Source of the DNA: JBEKIK01 sp963845975
Lineage (GTDB): Bacteria > Planctomycetota > Planctomycetia > Pirellulales > Thermoguttaceae
DNA: 64,000 nt
Direction: 5' to 3'
NCBI GenBank assembly: GCA_963845975.1
Contig: CAWJUD010000001.1
Coordinates: 744,001 to 808,000 of the forward strand
The notes under the pieces: generated by a model
What the model was told of the DNA's origin: nothing
Database searches by the model: none
The model's input: only the letters and a program-made list of their open reading frames with translations
In this document: positions 17,777 to 26,104 of the stretch, piece by piece
How positions within the stretch are numbered: the stretch's first letter is position 1
Layout of the letters: each line of letters starts with the position of its first letter
Position numbers and translations under genes: made by a program

Positions 17777-17850
17777 GCGACCGATGGTCGCGGCTTTACA
17801 GGGGCATAAAAACACTACCAAGAGCGCGACCAACGGTCGCGGCTTTATAG
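17777..17850. repeat. two tandem GCGACC-GGTCGC hairpins (family E)
   Basis: GCGCGACCGATGGTCGCGGC and GCGCGACCAACGGTCGCGGC occur about 55 bases apart, each followed by TTTATA/TTTACA. They sit between the convergent aroA and zinc-ribbon genes and could terminate transcription. Other copies are at 32092-32116, 32940-32966 and 46268-46291. Confidence 0.8.
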
Positions 17851-17851
17851 G

Positions 17852-18094
17852 TTAGCGCGGATGAGGGGTGCGCGATTGAATTTTCTGTTGCGAAACCGCC
17901 GCTAATAGCTCTTCGGCACGCCGCAGCAAAGACTTTTTACTCTCGCCGCAATCGGAACGCATGGACGGATCGGCGGCGGTCAAGGCCCCTTGGCAATGCT
18001 GACAGACTACTCTTCTTCCCAGGTACTCCACCCTAATTTGCAGTCTTCGGCCGCAAGTCGGGCATTCTTGTACGAAATAGGTGGGGTTGGACAT
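17852..18094 (-). CDS. small zinc-ribbon protein
   Basis: From the ATG at 18094 (after GGAGATT) the 80-residue product begins MSNPTYFVQECPTCGRR and carries two CxxC knuckles, CPTC and CQHC, about 20 residues apart, forming a zinc ribbon. A charged helical segment (SKKSLLRRAEELLAAVSQQ) follows. Such small ribbon proteins are frequent in planctomycetes, but no function is known. Confidence 0.7.
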   Translation of the reverse strand: MSNPTYFVQECPTCGRRLQIRVEYLGRRVVCQHCQGALTAADPSMRSDCGESKKSLLRRAEELLAAVSQQKIQSRTPHPR

Positions 18095-18254
18095 CGGGGA
18101 ATCTCCTATAACCGTACCGAGCCTTCCATCGACGTCAATTATCATTTTGCATTACTTTTTGTCAACGACAATTTCAATTGATCCAATTATCCAGGGTTAA
18201 TATTATCGCGAGGGAAATCTAGGCAATATGCGTAAACTCCAAGGTTGAAGACCT

Positions 18255-18288
18255 GTACCAGGGACTCACGTCCCTGGCTACACGACTA
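18255..18288. repeat. CCAGGGACTCACGTCCCTGG palindrome
   Basis: A 20-base near-perfect palindrome followed by CTACACGACTAAG, in the space between the cyclophilin gene end and the zinc-ribbon gene. It is a single copy in this window, but built like the other families. Confidence 0.7.
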
Positions 18289-18339
18289 AGCCCAAGCGGG
18301 GCAATAGACAAATTCCTTAAGCAAAACTCAGGTCAATAA

Positions 18340-19014
18340 CTACTTTATACGGCGGATCGATTTGACGATTACGGCCTGGATTGGGGTTTGATCGAACATT
18401 TTGGTGTCTTGGACCGGGGTATCGGCGATGCGGACGACCACCTCCATACCCTTGGTTACACGCCCGAATACGCAATATCCATATCCCTCAGGATTTCCCG
18501 GATCGCGATTGCGGCAGTCAAGGGCCGGGTTGTCGGCCACGTTGATAAAGAACTGACTGGTGGCGCTGTCAATGACATCGGGCTGGCGGTTCATGGCGAT
18601 TGTTCCGCGGAGGTTTTTCAAACCGTTATGGGCTTCATTGCTGACCGGAATTCGGGACCGAATTTCGCTCAAGTTCTCGGTATATCCGCCGGCGATAACG
18701 GCTTGATTTTTATAGACCTGGTGGACAATAGTTCGATCGTAAGAGGCCGCATCTACGTAGGCCAGGAAGTTGTCGACGGTGAGAGGTGATTTTTCCCTGT
18801 CAAGCTCGAGGGTAATGCCGCCCAGTGAAGTATCGATAATAACTTGGGGATGTTTTGAGTCGAAGTCGGACTTGGCGGCAAGGCCTTTGGTTTTTGCGGA
18901 AGCGCCGCTTTCTCCGCCGATGGAGGCGGCAGGCTGGTTTTCGGAAGAATTTCGACCGCAGCCGGGGATTGCCAGTATTGCCGCCAGAGCCCAGGCGGAA
19001 AAGAGTAATTTCAT
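18340..19014 (-). CDS. peptidylprolyl cis-trans isomerase (cyclophilin type), lipoprotein
   Basis: Catalyses proline isomerisation, here probably on exported proteins. The start at 19014 gives a lipoprotein signal (MKLLFSAWALAAILAIPGCG, lipobox IPGC). A linker and a cyclophilin domain of about 165 residues follow, with VIIDTSLGGITLEL, LRGTIAMNRQPDVIDSATSQ and FFINVADNPALD. FRP..Q-type catalytic residues are partly altered (HQVYKNQAVIAGG in place of the usual RVVPNFMIQGG), so the activity may be weak. Confidence 0.85.
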   Translation of the reverse strand: MKLLFSAWALAAILAIPGCGRNSSENQPAASIGGESGASAKTKGLAAKSDFDSKHPQVIIDTSLGGITLELDREKSPLTVDNFLAYVDAASYDRTIVHQVYKNQAVIAGGYTENLSEIRSRIPVSNEAHNGLKNLRGTIAMNRQPDVIDSATSQFFINVADNPALDCRNRDPGNPEGYGYCVFGRVTKGMEVVVRIADTPVQDTKMFDQTPIQAVIVKSIRRIK

Positions 19015-19194
19015 ATATTGCACCTCAACTACCTCCAAAAACGGGTAAAAAACCGGTTATTTAATAGGGGCGACGCCCCCCCCGTCTATTTCTCAGGGCC
19101 TATATCATCGCTAGAATGCCGGTTTTATGCAATGGCGGTTCTTGCCGGATTATTGGCAGTATGGAGAATGGAATAATAGAGGGGCTGAGATTAC

Positions 19195-20100
19195 ATGTAT
19201 AGCCGTTTTTTTAATATCGCTGTTTGCTTGATGTGGCTATTGACCATGACCTGGCTGATAACCCAGAAGGTCATGCCTGCCTTATGGGTGGGGCAACCGC
19301 CCAGTTACCAGGCGATTGTCGAGGCGCAAAAAAAGGAACCCGTGGGTTGGAGCTTGTGGATCAACAATAAGCAATTGGGCTGGGCCTTAAGCACGTTGGA
19401 AGAGCAAGGGCAGGGGCCCAAGGAGATCCGCAGTTATATTCATTTTGACGAGCTTCCTATAGCGGAATTGACTTCAGGTTGGGGGCGAGCGCTTTTTAGA
19501 TTGATCGAACAGCCTGCCGGCAAATATGAAATGGACGTGGAAAACATATTGACTATCGACAGCTTGGGCAAATTATTGCGTTTCGATTCGAGAATACAGT
19601 TGGACCCTTTAAAGAATATTTTGCGGATGCAGGGGATTGTCGACGGTCAGCAACTGCATATTGAAATTCTCTCCGGCAATTTTTCCTATTCCAGCGACGT
19701 GTCGCTGCCGCAACACGCCTTGTTGAACGACACCCTCTCGCCGCAGACGCAACTGCCCAATCTGGCTATCGGTCAAACTTGGGCGGTTCCGGCGCTGAAT
19801 CCCCTACATCCCACAACCAACCTTGTGGAAGTGCTGCGCGCCACGGTGGAAGAGAAGGAGCCGATTTACTGGAATTCGGGAATTTACGATGCCTGGGTGG
19901 TGGTTTATCGGAGCAATCCCGGCGCCGGTTTTGGAGCGAAATCGGGTAGCCGCGGTAAACTATGGGTCCTTGAGGACGGCACTGTAATCAAGCAGCAAGC
20001 CGTGATTTTCGATTCCATACTGAGTTTTGTAAGAATGTCCGGCGTCGAAGCCGCCCACTTGGTGAAAGAGCGCCGGCAAAGGGTAGAAAGCGGAGAGTGA
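19195..20100 (+). CDS. hypothetical membrane-anchored protein upstream of an ABC exporter
   Basis: A 301-residue protein with one N-terminal hydrophobic segment (FNIAVCLMWLLTMTWLITQ), so most of it should lie outside the cytoplasm. The rest is beta-rich with no catalytic motif I recognise. It ends 62 bases before the ABC ATPase gene on the same strand, and the three genes probably form one operon, so it may be a partner of that transporter. Confidence 0.7.
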   Translation: MYSRFFNIAVCLMWLLTMTWLITQKVMPALWVGQPPSYQAIVEAQKKEPVGWSLWINNKQLGWALSTLEEQGQGPKEIRSYIHFDELPIAELTSGWGRALFRLIEQPAGKYEMDVENILTIDSLGKLLRFDSRIQLDPLKNILRMQGIVDGQQLHIEILSGNFSYSSDVSLPQHALLNDTLSPQTQLPNLAIGQTWAVPALNPLHPTTNLVEVLRATVEEKEPIYWNSGIYDAWVVVYRSNPGAGFGAKSGSRGKLWVLEDGTVIKQQAVIFDSILSFVRMSGVEAAHLVKERRQRVESGE

Positions 20101-20162
20101 GGGTTTTTTAACGCGGTTATCAAGGCCCGGCAGGCGCACAAAAGGAGCGAAACAGAGTTTGC

Positions 20163-20936
20163 ATGATCGAATTTAACCACGTCACTCGTTCTTATTCAGG
20201 TAAAGTGGCGGTAGACGATCTGAGTCTGAGCGTGCCGCCGGGGGAGATATTTGCGCTGTTGGGCGCCAACGGTGCGGGAAAGACCACCACCATCAAGTTG
20301 CTCACGGGTTTGCTCCGGCCCGATACAGGCGCGATCCGGGTGTGCGGTCACGATCTGGCCGGCGAGCTGCGTCAGGCGCTTAGGTGTTTGGGTTACGTGC
20401 CCGACGAACCGTTTCTCTACGACAAGCTTTCCGGGCGGGAGTTTTTGGAATTTTCCGCCCAGATGCGGGGCTTGGATCGCACCAGCGTCGAGGCCTGCAT
20501 AGCACAAGAAACGCAACATTTCGAGTTGGCGGATTACCTGGACGACCTGATCGAAACCTATTCGCACGGCATGAAACAGCGTTTGATATTTGCATCGGCC
20601 TTGTTGCACCGGCCCCCGGTGGTGATCATCGACGAGCCCATGATCGGACTGGATCCGCGGAGCATGCGGATGGTAAAGGACCTTTTGCGCGAGCAAACTG
20701 GGGCGGGCATGATTGTATTCATGTCCACGCACATTTTGGCCGTGGCCGAGGAGATCGCCGACCGCATTGGGATTCTTGATCGCGGCCGGCTGCAATTCCT
20801 GGGATCTATCGCCCAATTGCGAAAGGAATTGGCCTCGCCCCAGACTTCCCTGGAATCGTTATTTTTGCAACTGACCGGCGCGGCAAACGGGATGCCGGCG
20901 TCAACTGCCTCTTCCCAGCCACAACCGGCGGAGTGA
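20163..20936 (+). CDS. ABC transporter ATP-binding protein
   Basis: A 257-residue nucleotide-binding subunit: Walker A GANGAGKTTT (residues 35-44), Q-loop region LGYVPDEPFLYDKLSGREFL, a variant signature YSHGMKQRL in place of LSGGQ, Walker B VVIIDEPMIGLD, and an H-loop in MSTHIL. It resembles the ABC-2 type of exporter ATPase. The permease gene starts six bases downstream. Confidence 0.92.
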   Translation: MIEFNHVTRSYSGKVAVDDLSLSVPPGEIFALLGANGAGKTTTIKLLTGLLRPDTGAIRVCGHDLAGELRQALRCLGYVPDEPFLYDKLSGREFLEFSAQMRGLDRTSVEACIAQETQHFELADYLDDLIETYSHGMKQRLIFASALLHRPPVVIIDEPMIGLDPRSMRMVKDLLREQTGAGMIVFMSTHILAVAEEIADRIGILDRGRLQFLGSIAQLRKELASPQTSLESLFLQLTGAANGMPASTASSQPQPAE

Positions 20937-20942
20937 CCCGCT

Positions 20943-22718
20943 GTGAGCCAATTTATGTGTTCCAATCCGCTACAAACGGAATTTCTCTCGGCCGAAGGCG
21001 AGTCGAGGGCCTTCTGGCGCATGCGCTGGCGGATCGCCAAGACGCGGCTAAAGCAGATTCTCCAGCAGGCCCGTTTCCGCGCAACTCTGGTGGTGGTGCT
21101 GAGCTTATTGTTGTGGTGCGGACTGTTGGTCTTGTTTCTCAATGGATTTGGTTTTTTGCACACGGCGATCCCGCATTCTGAAACGCACGACGAGATGGTT
21201 CATGGACTATTCGGGATGTTCTTTGCCGCGCTGATGGTAATGCTGGCGTTTTCCGCGGGCATAATTATGTACGGTTCGTTGTTTCGTTCGCCGGAAATAG
21301 CCTTTCTCTTGACCATTCCCGCCCGCACGGAAAGGATATTCCTGCATAAATTCCAGGACGCGGTGCTGCTTAGCAGTTGGGGATTTATCCTTTTGGGCAG
21401 TCCGGTAATCTTGGCATACGGGCTTACAGCCGATGCGCCCTGGTACTATTACCTGATGATGTTTCCTTTTGTACTTTCATTCGTATACATACCGGCGGCG
21501 ATTGGGGCCGTGATCTGCATGCTGATAATGTATTTCATGCCGGCCAAGCGGCGGTTGGTCGTGTATATTATCGGCGGGCTGCTTTTGGCCGCTGCTTACT
21601 GGTTGGCCTGGTCGATATTGAAGGGTCCGGACAGCAACTTGCTTGCAAGTAATTGGTTTCAAGAGATTTTGGGGCGATTGCAGTTTACCGAGCGACGGCT
21701 GTTGCCCAGTTGGTGGTTGAGCTCCGGGCTGTTGGAAGCCGGGCACGACTCCTGGTCCGAAAGTCTGATGTTCCTGGCATTGATGTTTTCCAATGCCTTG
21801 TTTTTTCGCCAATTGGCAATGTTTACCGCCGTTCGCATTTACCGCAAGGCGTACAGTTCGCTGAGCGGCAGTTCGGCAAAAAACCGCCGGGGGCGAACGG
21901 CGTTGATCGACCGGATGCTGTTGACGGCAACGCGGTTTTTCCCTTTGCCGATGCGGCTGTTGATGGTCAAGGATCTGCGGCTTTTTCGCCGCGACCCCAT
22001 GCAGTGGTCGCAATTTTTGATTTTTTTCGGGCTTTTGGTGTTGTACTTTTTCAACGTCCGCCGCTTCAACTACGACCTGTATTACATCGGATGGGTAAAC
22101 ATGGTCAGTTTTTTGAATCTTTCGGTGGTGGGTTTGTTGATGTCCACCTTCACGACCCGATTTATCTACCCCATGCTCAGCCTGGAAGGTCGACGGTTTT
22201 GGCTGTTGGGTCTATTGCCTGTCCGCCGGGAGACGATTCTCTGGAGTAAATTCCTGTTTGCCGCCGGCACGGCGATTCTGCCTTGCTCGATTTTGATCTT
22301 GCTAAGCGACGTAATGCTGGATATTTCCTTGTTGGTCATACTCAGCCATCAACTGACGTGTTTGATTTTGTGCACCGGGTTGGCGGGGATTGCCGTGGGA
22401 ATGGGGGCGCGGCTGCCCAATATTCACGAGACCTCGCCCTCGCGGATCGCCGCCGGTTTCGGAGGGACGCTTTGCCTGGTCATTAGCACGCTTTACATTC
22501 TGGCCGTGGTGCTGCTGACGGCCTTGCCCACCCATTTCTTAATCGCCGCCGGGAGCATTTATGTCGGTCAAACCGCATTTGAACGCGATGGAGCCGTCTT
22601 GCACTGGCTGCGCTTGTGGATGTTGGGCGGCACGCTGGGAAGCATTGTCCTGGGGATACTGGCCACGTTTCTGCCCTTGGTCATGGGAATTCGCGCTTTT
22701 AAACGCATGGAATTTTAA
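20943..22718 (+). CDS. ABC transporter permease, ABC-2-like
   Basis: A 591-residue integral membrane protein with about 10-12 hydrophobic helices and no ATPase motifs. The GTG start follows the ATPase stop by four bases, so the two are translated from one message. It is longer than typical ABC-2 permeases and looks like two fused halves (helices at about 40-270 and 340-590 with a basic loop GSSAKNRRGRTALIDRML between). The export substrate is unknown. The TAA stop abuts a MITE-like repeat. Confidence 0.85.
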   Translation: MSQFMCSNPLQTEFLSAEGESRAFWRMRWRIAKTRLKQILQQARFRATLVVVLSLLLWCGLLVLFLNGFGFLHTAIPHSETHDEMVHGLFGMFFAALMVMLAFSAGIIMYGSLFRSPEIAFLLTIPARTERIFLHKFQDAVLLSSWGFILLGSPVILAYGLTADAPWYYYLMMFPFVLSFVYIPAAIGAVICMLIMYFMPAKRRLVVYIIGGLLLAAAYWLAWSILKGPDSNLLASNWFQEILGRLQFTERRLLPSWWLSSGLLEAGHDSWSESLMFLALMFSNALFFRQLAMFTAVRIYRKAYSSLSGSSAKNRRGRTALIDRMLLTATRFFPLPMRLLMVKDLRLFRRDPMQWSQFLIFFGLLVLYFFNVRRFNYDLYYIGWVNMVSFLNLSVVGLLMSTFTTRFIYPMLSLEGRRFWLLGLLPVRRETILWSKFLFAAGTAILPCSILILLSDVMLDISLLVILSHQLTCLILCTGLAGIAVGMGARLPNIHETSPSRIAAGFGGTLCLVISTLYILAVVLLTALPTHFLIAAGSIYVGQTAFERDGAVLHWLRLWMLGGTLGSIVLGILATFLPLVMGIRAFKRMEF

Positions 22719-22851
22719 CCCGGATTATTCATGAAATTACACTAGCCCCAAGCGCAAGCGAGGGACTGCAAATGGGTTGCCCTCGCTTGCGCTTCGGGCT
22801 GGTGTTCCGCACTCGCTGCCAAAAAAACTCAAATCATGAATAACAACGGTT
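22717..22851. mobile_element. MITE-like element containing a family A palindrome
   Basis: Outer inverted ends, AACCCGGATTATTCATGAA on the left and CATGAATAACAACGGTT on the right, enclose the AGCCCCAAGCGCAAGCGAGG / CCCTCGCTTGCGCTTCGGGC palindrome. The same arrangement recurs at 41381-41516, and a weaker left end is seen near 5637. There is no coding capacity. The left end touches the stop codon of the ABC permease. Confidence 0.65.
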
Positions 22852-22876
22852 ATTGAACTTTGTATGCGGCGCCGCG

Positions 22877-24373
22877 ATGGTTACAAACAAATATATTCTC
22901 GCGTTGGATCAAGGCACTACCTCGAGCCGGGCGATGATCGTCGACCATCGCGGTTGCATAATTGCGGCGGCGCAAGAGGAATTCCCACAAATCCTCCCTG
23001 CTCCGGGAGTAGTTGAGCACGATCCGCAGGCCATCTGGGCCTCACAACATGCCGTTGCCCGCCGGGCAATCGTTACGGCCGGGCTTTGTGCCGACGATAT
23101 CGCCGCCATCGGCTTGACAAACCAACGCGAGACCACAATCCTTTGGGACCGCGCAACCGGCCGGCCGGTGGCCAACGCCATTGTCTGGCAAAGCCGGGTC
23201 AGCGCCGGCTTGTGCGACAGGCTTAAGGCCGACGGCCTGGAGCCGCTCGTCCGCGCCAAAACCGGACTTTTGATCGACGCCTACTTTTCCGGCAGCAAAA
23301 TCAAGCACCTTCTCGATATCCGCGAAGGGCTGCGCGACCGGGCCGGGCGCGGCGAAATCCTTTTCGGCACCGTCGATGCCTGGCTCATCTGGCTCTTGAC
23401 CGGCGGCAAACGCCACGTCACCGATTACAGCAACGCTTCCCGCACCTTGATATTCAACATCCACACGCTGGATTGGGACGACGAACTGCTGGCCGTTTTC
23501 GACATTCCCCGCGCGATGCTGCCCGAGGTTTGTTCGTCTTGCGAATTTTTCGGGGAGACTTCGCCCGAGCACTTTGGCAGGCCGATTCCCATCACCGGCG
23601 TTGCCGGCGATCAGCAAGCGGCGGCGTTCGGCCAGGCGTGTTTCCAACCGGGCAGCGTGAAAAACACCTACGGCACCGGTTGCTTCATGCTGATGAACAC
23701 CGGGGAGAGGCCCGTTGTTTCGGAAAACAACCTGCTTTCCACCATCGGCTGGGCGTTGGACGGCAAGGTGACTTATTGCCTGGAAGGGTCGATCTTCATC
23801 GCCGGGGCAGTAGTCCAGTGGCTCCGCGACGGATTGGGCATTATCGCAAAGTCGGGCGACGTGGCAGGGCTGGCAGGTTCAGTGACTGATTCGGGCGGAG
23901 TTTATTTCGTGCCCGCCTTCGTGGGACTCGGGGCCCCGTACTGGGATCCTTACGCCCGGGGCGCGATCCTGGGCATCAATCGCGGCACAACCGCCGCGCA
24001 TATCGCCCGGGCGGCAGTGGAGTCGATGGCTTATCAGACCTGCGACGTGCTCAGGGCGATGCAAAAGGACGCCGGCATGGAATTGCCCGAATTGAAAGTA
24101 GACGGCGGGGCCTCGGTAAACGATTTGCTCATGCAATTCCAGGCCGATCTTTTGGGCGTGCGCGTAAGACGCCCCAAAGTTGCCGAGACCACGGCCCTGG
24201 GTGCGGCCTTCCTTGCCGGCCTTGCCGTCGGCTATTGGCACGATCTGGATGAAGTGGCCGGCTGCTGGGGGCTTGATCGGGAATTCCAGCCGCAGATGCC
24301 GCCGGATGAGCGCGAAATCCTTTACCAACGCTGGCAGGAGGCCGTGCGCAGGTCCTTGAATTGGGCGAAATAA
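22877..24373 (+). CDS. glpK: glycerol kinase
   Basis: ATP-dependent phosphorylation of glycerol to glycerol-3-phosphate. 498 residues, the normal length, with YILALDQGTTSSRAM (phosphate loop), TNQRETTILWDRATGRPV, IVWQSRV, AGDQQAAAFGQACF, NTYGTGCFMLMNTG, ESMAYQTCDVLRAM and KVDGGASVNDLLMQFQ. The ATG at 22877 starts at the conserved MVTNKYILA; a TTG at 22853 is in frame but unlikely. It is followed by glpD after a repeat. No glycerol facilitator gene is present in between. Confidence 0.95.
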   Translation: MVTNKYILALDQGTTSSRAMIVDHRGCIIAAAQEEFPQILPAPGVVEHDPQAIWASQHAVARRAIVTAGLCADDIAAIGLTNQRETTILWDRATGRPVANAIVWQSRVSAGLCDRLKADGLEPLVRAKTGLLIDAYFSGSKIKHLLDIREGLRDRAGRGEILFGTVDAWLIWLLTGGKRHVTDYSNASRTLIFNIHTLDWDDELLAVFDIPRAMLPEVCSSCEFFGETSPEHFGRPIPITGVAGDQQAAAFGQACFQPGSVKNTYGTGCFMLMNTGERPVVSENNLLSTIGWALDGKVTYCLEGSIFIAGAVVQWLRDGLGIIAKSGDVAGLAGSVTDSGGVYFVPAFVGLGAPYWDPYARGAILGINRGTTAAHIARAAVESMAYQTCDVLRAMQKDAGMELPELKVDGGASVNDLLMQFQADLLGVRVRRPKVAETTALGAAFLAGLAVGYWHDLDEVAGCWGLDREFQPQMPPDEREILYQRWQEAVRRSLNWAK

Positions 24374-24386
24374 TGTAACAGATCCT

Positions 24387-24460
24387 CGTTCCCAGGCTCT
24401 GCCTGGGAATGCTTTGGTTGATTTATAATAGCTTGTTCCCAGGCAGAGCCTGGGAACAAG
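24387..24460. repeat. family D paired hairpins (GTTCCCAGGC)
   Basis: Two copies of GTTCCCAGGC..GCCTGGGAA face each other across a 20-base spacer between glpK and glpD. Related single hairpins occur at 5588-5611, 32980-33012 and 46322-46352. Confidence 0.8.
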
Positions 24461-24488
24461 AGACATTCAGAATGACGGTGAGGATGCC

Positions 24489-26081
24489 ATGCTCGATCGC
24501 AGCGAAATCATCGAACAACTAACCGCCGCCGAACTCGACGTTCTGGTGGCCGGGGGAGGGATTGTGGGCGCGGGCGTTGCCCGCGATGCCGCCATGCGGG
24601 GTTTGCGCGTGGGGCTGGCCGAGCAATATGATCTGGCCTTTGGGACCAGCAGCCGATCCACGCGGCTTCTGCACGGCGGGTTGCGTTATCTGGCGCAAGG
24701 GCATATCGGGTTGGTTTACCAGTCCAGCCAGGAAAAGAAAATCCTGCACGGCATAGCCCCGCATATCTCCCGGCCCTTGCCGATTATCTTTCCCACGTAT
24801 CGGCTCACGCAATGGCCGTTTTGGAAATTGCGAATCGGCGTGAAAATTTACGATCTGCTCTGCGGCGGACGGAACCTGGGGCCTTCCTACGGGCTGAGCG
24901 CGGGCGAGGCGCTTGCACGCGTGCCGGGGCTGAATCCCTACGATCTTACCGGTGCGGTGCGGTATTTCGATTCGCAGAGCAACGACGCCCGACTGGTCAT
25001 CGATACGCTGCGCTCCGCCGCCGGGCATGGAGCGATAGTTGCCAACTATCTGCGCTTGGAAACGGCCATTGCCGGCAAAAACCGCTGGGAATGCCAACTC
25101 CGCGACACTTTTGCTGATAGAACGCATCGGGTTTTCGCCCGCACGGTGGTCAATGCCTGCGGGCCGTGGTCGGCGACGCTTCCCAACAGCAGCGTGCGAT
25201 TGCGATTGACAAAAGGGGTTCATCTTGTGATCGACCGGCAGCGTTTAAACGTGCCCGATGCCGTAATGCTCACCAAGGGCGAACGGACGCTGTTTGTCAT
25301 CCCTTGGGGCGAGCGGTGCATACTGGGCAGCACCGACACCGACTACGACGGCCCATTGGACGACGTGCGGACCGAGCCGGACGACATTCGCTACGTGCTC
25401 GAGGTGATAAATCGATATTTTCCGGAAGCCAAAATCGCGCCGTCGGACATTCTCAGCACCTGGGCGGGCCTGCGCCCGCTGATCGCCACCGGGCGCGGCG
25501 GGCCGTCCGATATTTCCCGGGCGCATCGAATACGCATGCCCAAACCGGGATGGATCGACGTGGCCGGCGGAAAACTGACCACGTACCGGCTGATCGGCGA
25601 GCAAGTGGTCGATCGAGCAGTCAAACACTTGGGCATAAAAACCCCGCCCTGCCGCACGGCCGAGGAACCGCTTCTTGAAAACATTGAGCAAATTCCGAAT
25701 TCGGGTGCCATGGCCACGCTTGCGTGGCCATGTGAAGCGAGTAGTAGGACGGATTTGAAATCCGAACCACGGCATGCCCACGACGAGCGTGGGCATGGCA
25801 CCGAAGAATCTCAACGCATTGAAAGCGGAATTTTGCCGCCGCCGGTGTGCCGGGAATTGGTCGAACATTACTGCAAAAACGAATGGGCCGTGCATCTCGA
25901 CGACATAATGATCCGCCGGACTAGTTGGCATTATTATCTCGACAATCCGTTGGAAACGGCGAAACAAGTCGCCGCCTGGATAGCGGAAATCTGCGCCTGG
26001 TACACGCAGCGCCAAGATACCGAATTGACCCGCTATCGCCGGCAATTTGAAATCGACACCGCCTGCCGTAATATTACTTAA
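24489..26081 (+). CDS. glpD: aerobic glycerol-3-phosphate dehydrogenase
   Basis: FAD enzyme at the inner membrane that oxidises glycerol-3-phosphate to dihydroxyacetone phosphate and feeds quinone. The FAD loop GGGIVGAGVARDAAMRG lies at residues 19-35, followed by SSRSTRLLHGGLRYL, RVNACGPW-like VVNACGPWS, ILGSTDTDYDGP and STWAGLRPLI. At 530 residues it is about 30 longer than the common enzyme. The excess equals a 33-codon palindromic repeat between the catalytic and the C-terminal helical domains (about residues 406-438). It works with the adjacent GlpK. Confidence 0.93.
   Translation: MLDRSEIIEQLTAAELDVLVAGGGIVGAGVARDAAMRGLRVGLAEQYDLAFGTSSRSTRLLHGGLRYLAQGHIGLVYQSSQEKKILHGIAPHISRPLPIIFPTYRLTQWPFWKLRIGVKIYDLLCGGRNLGPSYGLSAGEALARVPGLNPYDLTGAVRYFDSQSNDARLVIDTLRSAAGHGAIVANYLRLETAIAGKNRWECQLRDTFADRTHRVFARTVVNACGPWSATLPNSSVRLRLTKGVHLVIDRQRLNVPDAVMLTKGERTLFVIPWGERCILGSTDTDYDGPLDDVRTEPDDIRYVLEVINRYFPEAKIAPSDILSTWAGLRPLIATGRGGPSDISRAHRIRMPKPGWIDVAGGKLTTYRLIGEQVVDRAVKHLGIKTPPCRTAEEPLLENIEQIPNSGAMATLAWPCEASSRTDLKSEPRHAHDERGHGTEESQRIESGILPPPVCRELVEHYCKNEWAVHLDDIMIRRTSWHYYLDNPLETAKQVAAWIAEICAWYTQRQDTELTRYRRQFEIDTACRNIT
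25704..25802. repeat. family C composite palindrome lying in frame within glpD
   Basis: The element opens with GGTGCCATG and closes with CATGGCACC. Inside are GGCCACGCTTGCGTGGCC, a GGATTTGAAATCC hairpin and GCCCACGACGAGCGTGGGC. It is exactly 99 bases, so the reading frame is kept, and it adds an Ala/Arg/His-rich peptide to GlpD. Confidence 0.88.
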
Positions 26082-26104
26082 AATCCTTGATTTTGAAGGC
26101 TGTT

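Noticed and set aside
17777..17850. Factor-independent terminators at the family E hairpins
   Set aside because: Stems are strong, but the following bases are TTTATA/TTTACA and not a clear U-run; copies also occur inside an operon (32092), so termination is not a safe call.
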